A stretch of DNA of 64,000 bases from Smallanthus sonchifolius (GCA_023525975.1 CM042022.1:191001-255000); one strand, 5' to 3'; positions 1-11,462 are shown, counted from the stretch's first letter. Notes: a model not told the origin generated them from the letters alone. Translations and numbers: made by a program.

Positions 1-23
1 TGAGATTGAATGTTGTTATGTAG

Positions 24-242
24 GCATTTGCAAAGAAATACAGACTCCCATTTACGTTGCTGAGTGATGAGGGTAACAAAGTGAGAAAAGAGTGGGGAGT
101 TCCGTCTGATCTCTTTGGTACGTTGCCTGGTCGACAGACGTACGTTCTTGACAAGAATGGAGTTGTTCAGCTTATCTATAACAATCAGTTTCAGCCTGAG
201 AAGCATATCGATGAGACCTTGAAGTTGCTTCAGAGTCTTTAA
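24..242 (+). CDS. PRXQ: Peroxiredoxin Q, last exon (partial gene)
   Basis: This is the final coding exon of a chloroplast peroxiredoxin Q, a thiol peroxidase that reduces peroxides in the thylakoid lumen or stroma using thioredoxin. The exon opens after a TAG acceptor at 21-23 and reads 72 codons to a TAA at 240-242. The reading has the typical C-terminal PrxQ sequence: FAKKYRLPFTLLSDEG, then VRKEWGVP, LPGRQTYVLDKNGVV and a final HIDETLKLLQSL. The peroxidatic and resolving cysteines lie in upstream exons outside the window. The frame is intact with no unusual residues, so this is probably a functional gene. The chloroplast location is family knowledge, because the transit peptide is not in view. 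Confidence 0.93.
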   Translation, partial: AFAKKYRLPFTLLSDEGNKVRKEWGVPSDLFGTLPGRQTYVLDKNGVVQLIYNNQFQPEKHIDETLKLLQSL

Positions 243-1120
243 TCATCCACAGCTTGTAATTTGTTGTACAACAACCAAACAAACATGTCTTATTCATTTA
301 TGAGTTAACTACACTAGTACAAAACATACTTATTGGTTGTTGATGTATACATACATAATCATCCGCTCATTACCGACCAACAACTTTTTTAGTGCATCAC
401 CCCATCTAAAAAATCAACCCAACAATAACTAAAATCAAAATGAAAAAGGTTGGTGCTTTTTGTATCAGTCTTCTGTTAAAAAAACTCCATGGGGAGTAGA
501 CGTTAAGAAAAGCAACGAGATTGAAGGTATTTAACACATGAATCAAACATTTAAGGTATCAAATCTTTGAAAATCGATGGTATTGAAGCAAAATTCAAAC
601 GTTTAAAATGCTAAAAAGATGTGCTTGAACCTAAAAAAGACGCTCCGGTGAAGGGGTTGCTGCTTCAGTGAACAAGGTTGATCTTTACAGTTTCATAATC
701 GATTTTCTAAGTTTACCTTCTCCATGATCATCACAATCAGACCTCAACTTCTTCTTGCTCTTCAATTTGTTGTAATTTGACTAAATTCCCTTCATTTTGC
801 AGGTTCATTAACAATTTTGTAAAAACCCTAAGTAATTTATTTGTCGATCGATGAAATTAAAGACGACACATAATCTGGATTAGATTGTTGTTGTCGGCAT
901 GTACACTCGCTTTCAACCCCACTGATTTGGGATGGAATCATCTTCACATTAGATGCTCACTTGGCACGTACGATCGCTTTCAACCTCAAGCTAGGAATGG
1001 TGAGATTTGACAATGGATTGAACCATCAGAGGTATAGGCCGACATTGGTGGAGGTTAGGGATGATGAAGATAAAGGGAGAGAGAATGGGGAGAAGAGGTG
1101 TGGTCGGAGCTGTAGGCATT

Positions 1121-1162
1121 GGGTGGGGGTGGGAGTGGGAGTGGGAGTGGGAGTGGGAGTGG
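1121..1162. repeat. (GTGGGA)n microsatellite
   Basis: About six tandem copies of a GTGGGA/GGGAGT hexamer. They create a false Gly-Val repeat in an open frame. Confidence 0.85.
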
Positions 1163-1590
1163 TGTTTATTTTTATTTTTTATTATTGAGGGGTAGATGTC
1201 ATTTACAAATATACCAGGATTTTAATCCTCCGGTCGTTGATGATTTTAACTTTTACCACCTCAATCTGCTGCTCAATATCAAACCATGACCCCAAATTTG
1301 TCAAACGAAGCTCAAGTTTATTTCAAGTTTAAAACTTCAATGAACATCAATCAAGATGTGGTTATCTATGCCCAAATTTAATCAAAAGCCTGGTTTTCCA
1401 AATTCTCGTTTTACCCAAAAACATTCTTAGTTTCTCACAAATTGGGAACCCAATTAATCGAATTCATACATATTTGTTGGAAATCAGGTCAAAGAACACG
1501 AACACAGAATTTGATCTCAACAAAGGATCGACTATTTCTGTTTATTATAATTCTTGACACCTTTACAATGATCCCTAACCCATCTATTAT

Positions 1591-1756
1591 ACTGGAATAT
1601 ATGCATTTGTTGGATAACAACCCAATAAATCTAAAAACGAAGCGACAAATTGTTTTTTTTTATTCCTTTAAAAAAGTATGTCACTTATTTTATGCGCATC
1701 AGGTCATCTACTGGAATATATGCATTTGTTGGATAACAACCCAATAAATCTAAAAA
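1591..1756. repeat. 47-bp direct duplication
   Basis: The sequence starting ACTGGAATATATGCATTTGT at 1591-1637 is repeated without visible change at 1710-1756. About 70 bp of unrelated sequence lies between the copies. No terminal inverted repeat is seen, so this looks like a local duplication. Confidence 0.8.
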
Positions 1757-1799
1757 TGTACCAACATGCAGCAGTCAAATATACCCTTCAAGAGCACTG

Positions 1800-2217
1800 C
1801 TTGGTTTTAAAAACCATGCTTAACTCGCGCTTAACTCGTGACTCGACCTAGGGCGCAGACTCTAGCGAGTCATGTAACCCAACTCGAGCAACGTACAAAA
1901 CTCGCAAAAACTCGCATTTTTTTTGAAAAAAAATCGCACTTAAAGGCTCGATTCTTGTACAGGGGCTTTTTTGTGCTTCAAAGTGTTATACATTTAGCTA
2001 AAAAGGTTGTACATGTAAGTAATTTATACATTAAATCATATATAAACCTTATTTATGGCTATATTTTGGGTAGGGGATGCTAAAAACCAATGGGATATAT
2101 AAAAAAATTTATATAAGCACCTTGCGCTTCGCGTACGAAAATCGGTCCGCTTTTGCGATTTGCGCTTCGGATTTAGACCTTGTCGCTTCGGTGCGCTTCT
2201 CGGTTTTTAAAACCAGG
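1800..2217. mobile_element. Non-autonomous hAT-like MITE (8-bp TSD)
   Basis: The ends are inverted copies: CTTGGTTTTAAAAACC at 1800-1815 and the complement of CCTGGTTTTAAAAACC ending at 2217. An 8-bp direct repeat gagcactg flanks the element at 1792-1799 and 2218-2225, as expected of hAT insertion. The 418-bp interior encodes no transposase. The subterminal regions repeat ACTCG and GCGCTT motifs, which in hAT elements can be transposase-binding sites (inference). Confidence 0.8.
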
Positions 2218-2258
2218 GAGCACTGTAGAAGCCAAAATAAGTCTGCCCAAATAGCCAT

Positions 2259-2291
2259 AGCCACAGCCACAGCCACAGCCACAGCCACAGC
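2259..2291. repeat. (CCACAG)n microsatellite
   Basis: About five CCACAG hexamers. The hAT element at 2292 inserted at the end of this array, and one further copy resumes after the element. Confidence 0.85.
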
Positions 2292-2795
2292 TAGGGGTGT
2301 TCAAAACCGGATATCCGAAATTTCGGATATCCGAAAATTTCGGATAGTAAATTTTACTATCCGTATCCGAAATTTCGGATATCCGAAATTCGGATATCCG
2401 AAATTTCGGATATCCATTCGGATAGTGAAACGGATATCCGAAAATATAAAAAAAATAAAAAAAATATTTTAAAATTACAAAAACAATTAAAAATCTTAAA
2501 AAACATTAGAAAATATACATATAAAAATATATAAATATAATATATCAGGTTTTGATTCAAATTTTCTTATTTTTAAATAATAAAAACAATTAAAAAAAAT
2601 ATATAAATATAATATTTCGAATATTCGGATATCCGAAATATCCGAAAATCACTATCCAAATCCGAATCCGAAAATTCGGATATCCGAATTTCGGATATCC
2701 GAAATTTCGGATATCCGAATTTTCGGATAATTCGGATTCGGATTTTCGGATAATTCGGGTTCGGTTTCGGATTCGGATTTTTTTGAACACCCCTA
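2292..2795. mobile_element. hAT MITE made of GGATATCC palindromes
   Basis: The termini are TAGGGGTGTTCAAAA at 2292 and its complement ending at 2795. They are flanked by the 8-bp duplication gccacagc (2284-2291 and 2796-2803), typical of hAT transposons. Both arms consist of repeated CGGATATCCGAA-like palindromes, so the element could fold into many alternative hairpins. The centre is AT-rich. There is no transposase. The open frames rich in 'FGYPKFRIS' across it come from the repeat and are not genes. Confidence 0.87.
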
Positions 2796-3212
2796 GCCAC
2801 AGCCACAACCAAGTAGCCAACAAATTAGTACACTTCTAGCAACAACACATAAAAAAGGGTTGTGATAAACGTATCATCTCATATAAAGCTATTCAAGAGA
2901 TGGAAAACATCAACCAACCATGATCAGTAGATAGCTTGCATAAATATATAATTTATGGCAGACAAATAAAGATTCATTTATAGATGTCCGAGGCTTGGTG
3001 AAAACAGTAATCGCTTACCAGATGAAAACATATCCATCAGAATCAAGCTACTTACCAGACCCCGCAACAGTAATCGCTTGCATGTATTTCTTATCCTGAA
3101 CATCTCCAGCAGCAAAAACACCCTTCAAACTTGTAATAGTTATCCGAGGCTTGGTGAAAACATATTCATCAGAATCAAGCTCCAACTGACCATCCAATAC
3201 CTTAGTGGCAGG

Positions 3213-4450
3213 CAGGGGCGGACTTATGTATGCCGGAAGGGCTTCACATGAACCCCCGAGTTTCGAAATTTTAGTGGAATGCTAGGTAAAAAAACTGGGG
3301 TGAACCCCTTAAAAAGTTTTAGAGTGAACCCCCTTACAAAGTTTAATAAGTGGTGTAGTGGTTTAGGTTTTGCATTATAACATGGAGGTTGTTGGTTCGA
3401 ATCCCTTCACTAACATTTTTTAAAACCTTTTTTTAGCTGATTTCGTATGGGCCTTGTCTCACTCTCAACTGGTGGGCCTTTTAATTGTTTCAAGTGGCCC
3501 TTTAATTTGATTCTTGTTTTTGTTGGGCACTTCACTTGGGCTGGTAGTATTTGGGCTGATAGTATAACAAATAAAAAGAAAACATATATAGCAGATTGAG
3601 GAACAGGGAAAGAAAAAGAACCAGGTCGCAGACTCGCAGCTCCTGCCCTCCTCCACTGATGTCGCCTGTCTGCTGCTGAGCTACTCCCCTGTCGGCTGGC
3701 GCCGGCGGCCACCGGCCCACCGTTGACCGCACCATCCACGACTCCACCACAGTCCACAGGTTAGTAATTAGTTACTTTTTATTCCCTCTTGTTTAGTTGT
3801 TTGTTTACTTGTTTGAAAAATAAAATATAGAGTTAATTTTAATGTTAATTTGAACGTTAGTTTAGATGTTAATTTAGATTTTAGATGTTAATTTGAATTT
3901 TAGATGTTATTTAGATTTTAGATATTGAGTTTTTGTTGATGATTTTGTTGTTGGGTGTTTGTACTGTTTCAATCAGACTCTTATAGTATTGGTTGTGAAA
4001 TAGTTAACTAATAACTCCTAACAGAGGGTGTTTTGGGTAATTTTGGTTCATGGATTCCCGTTTTTAGTTTCAGTTTTGTCGAATCTTTTTGTTTTTGAAT
4101 GGATTTTGCAGAAGTTATAGTAATTTTGGTTATGTTCATCTTAGTGATAAATTAGGTAAATTTGCTAAGTTGATTAGGTAAATTAATTGTTTAATGAGAC
4201 TTGATTATAATCTTATTTCTTATTAAATATATGTCAAATGGAAATCATAACTAAGAGCTTAAAAAAATTGAAAAAGGGCCTCAAATTTTTTCTTCGCTTT
4301 AGGCCTCTAAAAAGGTTTAGCCGCCCCTACCCGACCCGACCCGACCCGACCCGAACAACCGAACCGAACCGAAATGTTTTATGTCCGACCCTATAAATTG
4401 GAGTATTTAAAAACAGTGAACCCCGAAAAAAATTAACGGATCCGCCACTA
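3213..4450. mobile_element. hAT-like non-autonomous element inside the NTR fragment
   Basis: The left end is CAGGGGCGGA (3213) and the right end is the complement of TAGTGGCGGATCC (4450). The 8-bp duplication gtggcagg lies at 3205-3212 and 4451-4458. The NTR coding sequence resumes exactly across the duplication. The 1.2-kb interior has a tRNA-like stretch, a GC-rich open frame at 3410-3757 with no recognised motif, and a CCCGA/ACCGA simple repeat near 4330. A second terminus-like string (CCGCCCCTA near 4322) hints that another hAT-type end is nested inside. Confidence 0.75.
3351..3417 (+). other. tRNA-like (SINE-type) sequence
   Basis: A perfect internal pol III box A (TGGTGTAGTGG, 3351-3361) is followed 33 nt later by box B (GGTTCGAATCC, 3394-3404), the spacing of a tRNA gene. 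The acceptor arms do not pair well, so this is a tRNA-derived relic and not a working tRNA. Confidence 0.55.
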
Positions 4451-4580
4451 GTGGCAGGTTCATGCCCAATTGCAAAGAACAAACCATTCACCTGCAGATA
4501 AAAAATCTCACCACTCAGAACATTCTTCACTTTCAACCCTCCCAAAAGTACCATTTTTATATTGCAAGAATCACATAACA

Positions 4581-6540
4581 GAAAGATCAAGATCAAAAGC
4601 ATCGAAATTGAAGTTTGATTTTTGGTATCGTATCTTGGATCAAAGCCTCGTTTGGGGTCCATGTTTGATATCTGGCTCAGGTCGATTTCTGGATCAAAAC
4701 CCGGTATTGTACTTTGGTTCCGAGAGAGTAAAATGCAAGTTTTGTTGGTTCTGATTTTCGATTGTTGTCCAAACGATGATGATGAAGACGAAGCCGTCGT
4801 CCTTTAGGGTTTCCAATCTGATTTCAATTTCGTGTCTATCTCTTCTTCTTCGATCGACATTTAAGTTGTCGGAATCACTTCTCCATCATAGATTAGCCCA
4901 TGACGGTCGTCTCTACCTTACGATCGTCGGCCATGGGTTTGAGAACCATCGCCGTGATGGTTGGTTTTATATTCTCCGCCGATGCAATCGCCGTCGCCGC
5001 TTCGATGAACGTTGCCACCGATGTAAACGCCGTCAATCAGCCGCGATTTCCGCAACCGCCGCTCCGCCTCCTCCCCACTCTTTCTCCCGATTACACTCCG
5101 GCCCAATTAATGTTGGGTGAAAAAATCAAATACGATGCGGTGTTCTATTCAGTGTAACTGGGGCTGAACTTTGTGAATATTTCCATTTTACCACTATGCG
5201 AATTTTCTTCGTTCATGCTTGATTGCTTTTACCAGCTGCAATAGGAGTGGTAATTTATGTTCACAAAGTTAGTTATTTACTGTTCACAAAGTTAGTTACT
5301 GTAGTTCTTTGTAATAATCATATCATATAAAAAAAATATTAAGAATTTCATAGTTTTAATTCTAAATGATTAAAAAAATAGGTGTTACGCTAACACACAT
5401 TTACAAGTGTCGGTGGATTTTTTTTCCTACAAAACCTCCCTTAACTTTGTAAGTTGCCAAACTTTATCCTTCAAGTTTCATTTTTACCCCTTTAAGTTTA
5501 TAAAGTTTTGAATTTACCCCCGAATTACATATAATTTGATTTTGCTCAATGACTTTCGTTCATTAATTTAAAAAAAATAATAATTTGTGCTTGTGTTTTA
5601 TCTTTTTTATTGGCGTCCCGGTATAAATTTTGTTATACCCATTTACATGTGTCGACCACAACTCCCCCTTCAACTTTGTAAAATATCAAAACTAGGCATC
5701 TTTCCTCACCGCCACGCTACGTGTCACCTCGCTGTTGGTCCGTCTTAAAATTTTTTTGGGGGTTTTTTTTTTACATTTTTTTTATTCTGGCTAACCGAGT
5801 TGCCGTAAATTCATACATTTCTTTTATGTAGTTAATCACGTTTCTTTTCGTGCTTAGTCACGTTAATGTCACCGCCTCAAACGTTTAAGGTCCGATTCAC
5901 GCCACGGAGCGCGGAGGCTAATTTTCTAAATAATAATAATAAATACTGAAATAAATAGGCATCCAACTTTCTTAAAGAAATAAAATAAAACTCGAAATAG
6001 GATATATTGATAAAATCGAAAATAAAAAATGTGGGAATTTGTGGTTTTATAGCCATGGCCGACCTTACTTTTCTGTACCACCATTTATGATTTACTTTCT
6101 CACCGCTCCTAATAACCAATCATATCATATTAGTCGAATTACTCAAATGGGTTGTTGTGTTGTTTTCGAATAAACCCTTTGAACCAACCAATCATGTTAT
6201 AACACACGGCTTCTTCCCTCTTCCACCCTAGTTAAATCATTTAATTTGGAATCATTTGTTTTTTATAATAATTTCATTTTTATGGTTTAAAAAAATATGG
6301 AAAGTAATTATCTTTACATGTCTAAGGTCTTGGTCCTTTTAATGGATATCTTTAATGTATGGTTTAATAGGATGGATACTTAACTATCAACCACTCAAAC
6401 CAAACCTCAACATATTTTAAAATTTTAATCGAAATAAAATCTTTTATATGATATTAGCAATTAAGGGTAGAAAAGTAACAATACATCTGGCCTGGCCTGG
6501 CCTCATCATACAACAACAAACCAAACGATGCAAAAACAGC
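4581..6540. other. Intergenic DNA with one unassigned open frame
   Basis: A GC-richer open frame runs 4900-5157 (+), with Met-rich and Pro-rich stretches but no recognised domain or splice partner. It could be a relic 5' exon. From 5160 to 6540 the DNA is AT-rich, and no coding, terminal-repeat or RNA signal was found. Confidence 0.4.
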
Positions 6541-6994
6541 TCATGCTAGGGTTTCTGCTCTAGCCGTGATTATTCTGTCAATACGCTTTAATTAGTAATT
6601 ACACTTTCGTACTAAATATTAATTAACTCTAACCTCTCTTTTCTCTTCTCCAGGAATCGGACGAGGGAAGCTTTTCTTGCCATGGGAAGATCTGCAACAC
6701 ACACAGACACAGTCACTTACTGAAGTCAACCAACACGTATGAATTACTTACCAGGAAGAGGGACGCCAGCGAGCATCATGATTTCCATAGCCTTGTCGGG
6801 TGGGAAGTCATCCAGCACCATCACCTGCCCCGCATAAAAGATGCTCATTTGCCTCCTGCCCATACCGTTACCTGATGCCAGATCCATTAATTATTAATTA
6901 ATTATAAAACAGGTGGAGCTATGAAAAATTAAGTACCGAGAGATCCGTTTTCCTTCAACGTCTGTGAGAAGTTGGAATCTACAATCTCAGACAT
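6541..6994 (-). CDS. JAZ: Compact JAZ/TIFY jasmonate repressor (4 exons)
   Basis: Minus-strand exons 6994-6937, 6871-6752, 6691-6634 and 6574-6541 all have GT/AG borders and keep frame, giving an 89-residue protein that starts MSEIVDSNF. Exon 2 encodes the ZIM domain with the TIFY motif MSIFYAG, then QVMVLDDFPPDKAMEIMMLAG. This is the dimerisation/NINJA-binding face of JAZ repressors. Exon 3 encodes the Jas motif DLPMARKASLVRFLEKRKE, including the degron that binds COI1 and jasmonoyl-isoleucine and the helix that binds MYC factors. The protein is far shorter than usual: almost no linker separates ZIM from Jas. The last exon encodes IITARAETLA, so the usual terminal Pro-Tyr of the Jas motif is missing. 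The final intron sits where the conserved Jas intron lies. If it is retained, the protein would end RLELINI. The exon models are by eye, and an unseen upstream exon is possible. Confidence 0.82.
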
Positions 6995-7300
6995 CTTTCT
7001 AATATCTATCAAAAATAATGTATTTATTTTATTTATTAAGGGCCAGAATGAGAGGCTTAATTAAGCACGAGGAATACGTGCCAATGACTTCTGACGCGTC
7101 TCTCTCAACTGCTTCCCAAGCCCCACCAATACCTTTCTTTTTCTTTTCTTTTTTAACAAAATCATCAACATATAAGGAAATTTTTCATTGTCCATTTAAT
7201 TATTAACAACTAATTCATTTTATAAGTGTTTACTACTCACTTTGATGATTGTGTTTCTCATTGATAATTATTAATTAAATGGAAAGGAGAGAGAGTTGGA
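6995..7300 (-). promoter_or_regulatory. Likely JAZ upstream region
   Basis: This lies directly 5' of the JAZ start. It has AT-rich TATA-like stretches (7018-7040, read on the minus strand) and a G-box-like core TACGTG near 7074. JAZ genes are usually induced by MYC factors through G-boxes, so the motif fits, but a single core is weak evidence. Confidence 0.3.
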
Positions 7301-10038
7301 TATGGTCGTTGCGGTGGTGGTGGTGGCCGTGAGGAGGTATTAGTGCCTCCCTCTCCCCTTGTATGTTACCACCACCTTCTTCTTCAGAATTGTCAAGTGA
7401 ACAGGGTTAAAGATTAGGAGGATGAAAGAAAAAGAAAGGAATGGTGTTGGATAGCGTTTTCATCTTACTTTTTACTTTTTTATTGTTTTAAATCAAAGGA
7501 ATAAAATAAACATTTTATATTAATTTTATATTAATTTAACGTTAAAACATCTGCTTCATTGGACCAAAGGGTAGTTTTTAGAAGATAAGAACGAAAAGTG
7601 ACAAAGGACCATCCCCATGTAATTTTCAAAACCATATCTCTTAAAACAAAATAGATGTAAGAAAGATCAACACTCTATTAGAAAATAAAAATAGCAAAAG
7701 TCTTACAACAAAACATTAGGCCAATCAACCATCTAAACAAAATACAAATCAAAATATTCAATAAACATCATATGCCTCAAATCAACCTGAAATACACGCT
7801 TAAATAAATCAGCCTACGCTGGTGAATTCTATGCTAACATTCAAAACACACTTTAAAATTCAATTCATTACAAGTTCCTACCACATTATGTTTATATAAC
7901 TCACTACAATACACACGTCACTTGGAATACCACATATTTCCTAAGCAGATTAGGGTTTTTAATCCCTAAAACTTCCTCTTTAAGTTTAAATAAATAATTA
8001 CATTAAACACCCTCACACTTTGATTCCACGTAGTTTACCTACTTAACCAAATGAGTCTAAAACTATGGTGTAACACTCATTATGTTCAAAATAAATTAAT
8101 AATTGCATTGTATTTTAATTGGACTGTCTTTACAACTCATATAAAATTATTTGTCATAGCTGCAATGTAACATCTCGTGACTTTAATAAAGAAGATTTTG
8201 TTATGAAAATAAATAAATCCTTATTCTAATAAAAGACTAAATATATTGTGACACTTGCCAACACTATATTTATCCTCACATCCATCCCCTCCCCCCACCC
8301 TAAAACCACATTTACATCCTCCATTCAATATTTTCATATTTAGCTCTCTTTTTTTAAATTACATAAATAAATATTTTACTAAATCAATTCACCATTATTA
8401 CCATTGACTCAATTTTTTTTTAAATTATCATTAAAGGTGAATATTTAAAGAATATCAAGAATTAAAAAATATGACATTTTAAAAAAGCAAGTTTTTAAAG
8501 TTTTATTATTTAAAAGCAAAGTTTTTAAAAATTTACCATTAAAATACCAAAATTTTAATTTTACATATAAAATTTGAAAATACTATTTTTATATTTTTAA
8601 ATAAATATGTGTTAGAATAAAGTTTACTAATATTTAATTAGTAGATTTTTAATTAAGTTTGATATTTATAAATAAATTTTTTATTTTGATTTGTAAACTT
8701 TAATAGTTAGTTTTTAATTAAAATTAAGAAACTTGTAAATATTTATTTTTAAAAGTGTATAATATTTTAAAATTTAACTTTTTTTAAATGGCGAGATTTT
8801 TTTTTTCAAAAAAAATATGTTTGGTTTCAATTCTAATTTATTATTTTTAATTTTTTCATGTTTAATTTTGGAATTTTAAATTTAAATTGTGGCGATATAT
8901 TAAAGAGTGGGATTTTTAAAATTTAGAGTTTCAAAATTTTAATTTAAAAGACGATATATTATTGAAATTTAAATTTTATTTGTATCTTTTTATTTATTTA
9001 AAAATGAAAGATTTAGTATTAAAAGTTTAGCGAGATTTTCCGTATACAAGACGATATATAAAAAAAATTAATTTAATTTTTATACGTAAATTTAATTACA
9101 ACTTAAATATTTGTAAATATGTTACAAAATCAAGGTTAAAGTTTCTAAAAAGATTCTGATAGAGTTTCAAGAAGCTAATAAAATATAGAAATAACGTATG
9201 CAAGGAAATCGTTAACCAGTTTGATTATCTCCGATTTCTTTGACTCTCTTCTGGCTTTAATCAGGTTCGCACCGTCTGTGACCTTTATTTCGATCGGTTT
9301 TGGCTATTTTGTGTTTTCAGTTATTGAGGAAAAGAAATTCCATTCTTTGTTGCATTTAGTGGGTGTTAATATTTTTTGCATTTCAATTCGGTTTTGGTAT
9401 TGAAATTACGAAACACTTAAGAGTATATGGCGATCTTTAACTTCGTTAGGTCGTGTTATTCACCTTTATGTTTTAATATGTGGGTTGTGTTCATTTTTAT
9501 GTTTTAAGACGATCCTTTTGCACATTTGAGTTCTAGTGCTACATAATTTTAATCAATTATTATGCTTCTAGAGCTATAATCGTTAATTAGGAACTGTAAT
9601 TCTCTAAATATGTTTGATGAATCAAATTCCTTAAATCAAGAAAGTCATAGGTAAAATTCAAGATTTTTTTCATTATATAAATATTCAAGATTTTTTTATT
9701 CTACTGATGTTTTTGTATGTTTATATGGTGTTATGTCAAGACCCTGGTTTTAATTTTTATTTTTATGTATAAAATGTATAAGTTTATGATTATGTCTAGA
9801 AAGCAAAAGACATTAATCTTTGTTTTATTGATTCTTTTGATCTAGATAGAATTTATTTGTTTATTTATGTTATGATAAACAAAATATTATACAATAAACA
9901 GATGTTCTTCTTTAGAAATTACATTTGTAACAACACAATATATAAAAAAAAGGTGTTTGTATTGATAGATTTCATTTTGTCTCTAATTCTCTTGGTGAAG
10001 CGTATTTTTAAAAAATTCTTTTAATCAAAATTAAATGT
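7301..10038. other. AT-rich intergenic DNA
   Basis: Very AT-rich, with long A/T runs between 8330 and 9130. No supported gene, terminal repeat or RNA was found. The frame at 9221-9403 has no recognisable motif. Confidence 0.5.
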
Positions 10039-10717
10039 CCAAGATCATTTGAAGAAATTTGTACAGTTAATAGACGTATATTACCTATCTTTAGAGACGC
10101 ATGCTATTCTCTTGAACTATTAGATATATTGAATACATCGAAGCAATTGAAAAAACACGTCATTCAGGTTCTGGTTATTTCATACGAAATATATTTTCAA
10201 CAGTGTTAACATCTAATACCTTATCTAGACCGGATTTTATTTGGAAAATAAATGGGAATACTTGTCAAACGATTTTCACTACAAACGACAACATATTTTG
10301 AAGTCTTCAGGTATAAAAAGTATTCATGGTCATTGTTATTTAAAGTTAGTCTTAATTTTTATATATAAAAAGTATCTGTCATAACTTGTTCATTTAATCC
10401 TATTTCAGATCTAATTGATTTTGTATATCGTTCTATTCTTGAGCATACGTCTAATCCAGAATATTTTCAAGAATGAGCGATACTTGTATCAAAAAATGAA
10501 GTCGTACGAAAAATTAATGTTCGCTTGCTGTCAATGTCTCCAGGAGATTCAAAAGAATATCTAAGCGCAGATAGTATTTGTCAATCAGAGCATCTTGATA
10601 ATAATTTTAATGAAAGTTTATACTCTCCTGATTTTCTAAATGGACTTAAATTATCATGTTTGTCAAACCATAAATTAGTTCTAAATGTCGATGTTCTAGT
10701 TATGCTACTAAGGGTGA
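10039..10717 (+). pseudogene. Helitron Pif1-like helicase fragment (decayed)
   Basis: Two plus-strand pieces match the helicase of plant Helitrons. The first (from 10039) reads PRSFEEICTVNRR, then FRDACYSLELLD, and after a frameshift SGSGYFIRNIFSTVLTSNTL. The second (10405-10717) reads LIDFVYRSILEHTSNPEYFQE, an in-frame TGA, AILVSKNEVVRKIN, KEYLSADSI and NHKLVLNVDVLVMLLR. The DEAD-box and Rep domains are missing. It is a dead remnant, and no Helitron end (TC...CTRR) was identified. Confidence 0.75.
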
Positions 10718-11458
10718 AGGGGGCACTCAACTCACCAAAAAAATTTACTTACCAAACTACCCAATAGAATTTTGCCACCTCAAAACCACTCAAACAACTC
10801 ATTTACTCATATTTCATTGAAAACACCCTACTCAAACTACTCACCCATTTAAAAAAAATTAATAGAAAAAGTGTGTATGGTGAGTGGTGGGGTCCACCGG
10901 AGAGAGTGAGATTCATTCGAGTAAAAACACTCGGCCCTTTAATCGATTGAGCTACTCGGTTTGACGGGGGCAATGTTCCCCTTTTACCCGGTCTCCATCT
11001 CTCCTACTCGCCAACCTAGTGTTGACACACTACTTACAAACTGAAACCTGTGAACTCGCCAACCTAGTGTTGACACTTTTCTTACATGTTTTCTCAGGTT
11101 GCTAAGTTCAGGTGCACACTAGGGCATGCATGGAGTGTTGTTATCTTTTCAAGCTTTGATCAAATGTTTATTATGCTCTCTTTTTAGACTTGACTTGGGC
11201 GCATTGTTTGCGCATTTACTACTCTATTTAACGCTTCCGCATTCACTCTGAACTTTTATGATATTTTGATTATATCCCATAAAGTGTCGTTTGATGTAAC
11301 TAATGACTGAGATCATGGTTTGTCACACGCCTGACGGTAAAACTCCGTTAGTGGATTTTGGGGGTGCGACAATAAAAACAAAGAGATTTAAGGAGTTAAT
11401 GATTTTCATAAAGTTTGACAAGTGATAACTTGAAAGATTTAAGATTTAAAACGAGTAA

Positions 11459-11460
<2 letters not shown>
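10718..11460. other. MITE-like segment and LTR-like remnant
   Basis: From 10713 to about 10985 the ends are loosely inverted (GGGTGAAGGGGG versus CCCCTTTTACCC) with no clear target duplication, so the MITE call is weak. From about 11000 to 11370 there is a 22-bp direct repeat (ACTCGCCAACCTAGTGTTGACA, near 11006 and 11054). The segment ends GGGGTGCGACA, like the TGTGACA ends of the LTRs in this window. It may be a truncated LTR. Confidence 0.35.

Positions 11461-11462
<2 letters not shown>

Larger units (their letters stand above)
243..1799. other. Intergenic DNA downstream of PRXQ
   Basis: No convincing gene is seen. It holds the PRXQ 3' region, a GTGGGA microsatellite and a 47-bp direct duplication (listed separately). 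The open frames here are short and have no recognisable motif. Confidence 0.6.
3056..4580 (-). pseudogene. NADPH-thioredoxin reductase (NTRA/NTRB-type) exon fragment, transposon-split
   Basis: Two minus-strand stretches join into one NTR reading once the element at 3213-4450 is set aside. The first (4580 to 4451) reads GGLKVKNVLSGE, then NGLFFAIGHEPAT. The second (3212 to 3056) reads KVLDGQLELDSDEYVFTKP and then GVFAAGDVQDKKYMQAITVA. This is the NADPH/FAD C-terminal part of cytosolic/mitochondrial NTR, including the GVFAAGDV FAD-binding motif. The exon ends at 3056 with a GTAAG donor. Conserved positions differ from the family: the usual PGTTQTSV stretch and YRQAITAAG are changed. No other NTR exon was found nearby, and 2985-3050 holds a scrambled partial repeat of the same exon. 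It is best read as a decayed gene copy. Confidence 0.82.

Noticed and set aside
2357..2823. Several overlapping frames rich in 'FGYPKFRIS' repeats
   Set aside because: They are translations of the GGATATCC palindromes of a hAT MITE, not proteins.
4322..4372. CCCGACCCGACC repeat as an interstitial telomere
   Set aside because: The plant telomere repeat is CCCTAAA. This is a simple repeat inside a transposon.
4900..5157. 85-codon frame as a host gene
   Set aside because: No homologous motif, no splice partner and no conserved context. Left as unassigned.
10713..10985. MITE with GGGTGAAGGGGG/CCCCTTTTACCC ends
   Set aside because: The arms match only loosely and no target duplication was found, so it is kept only as a weak note.
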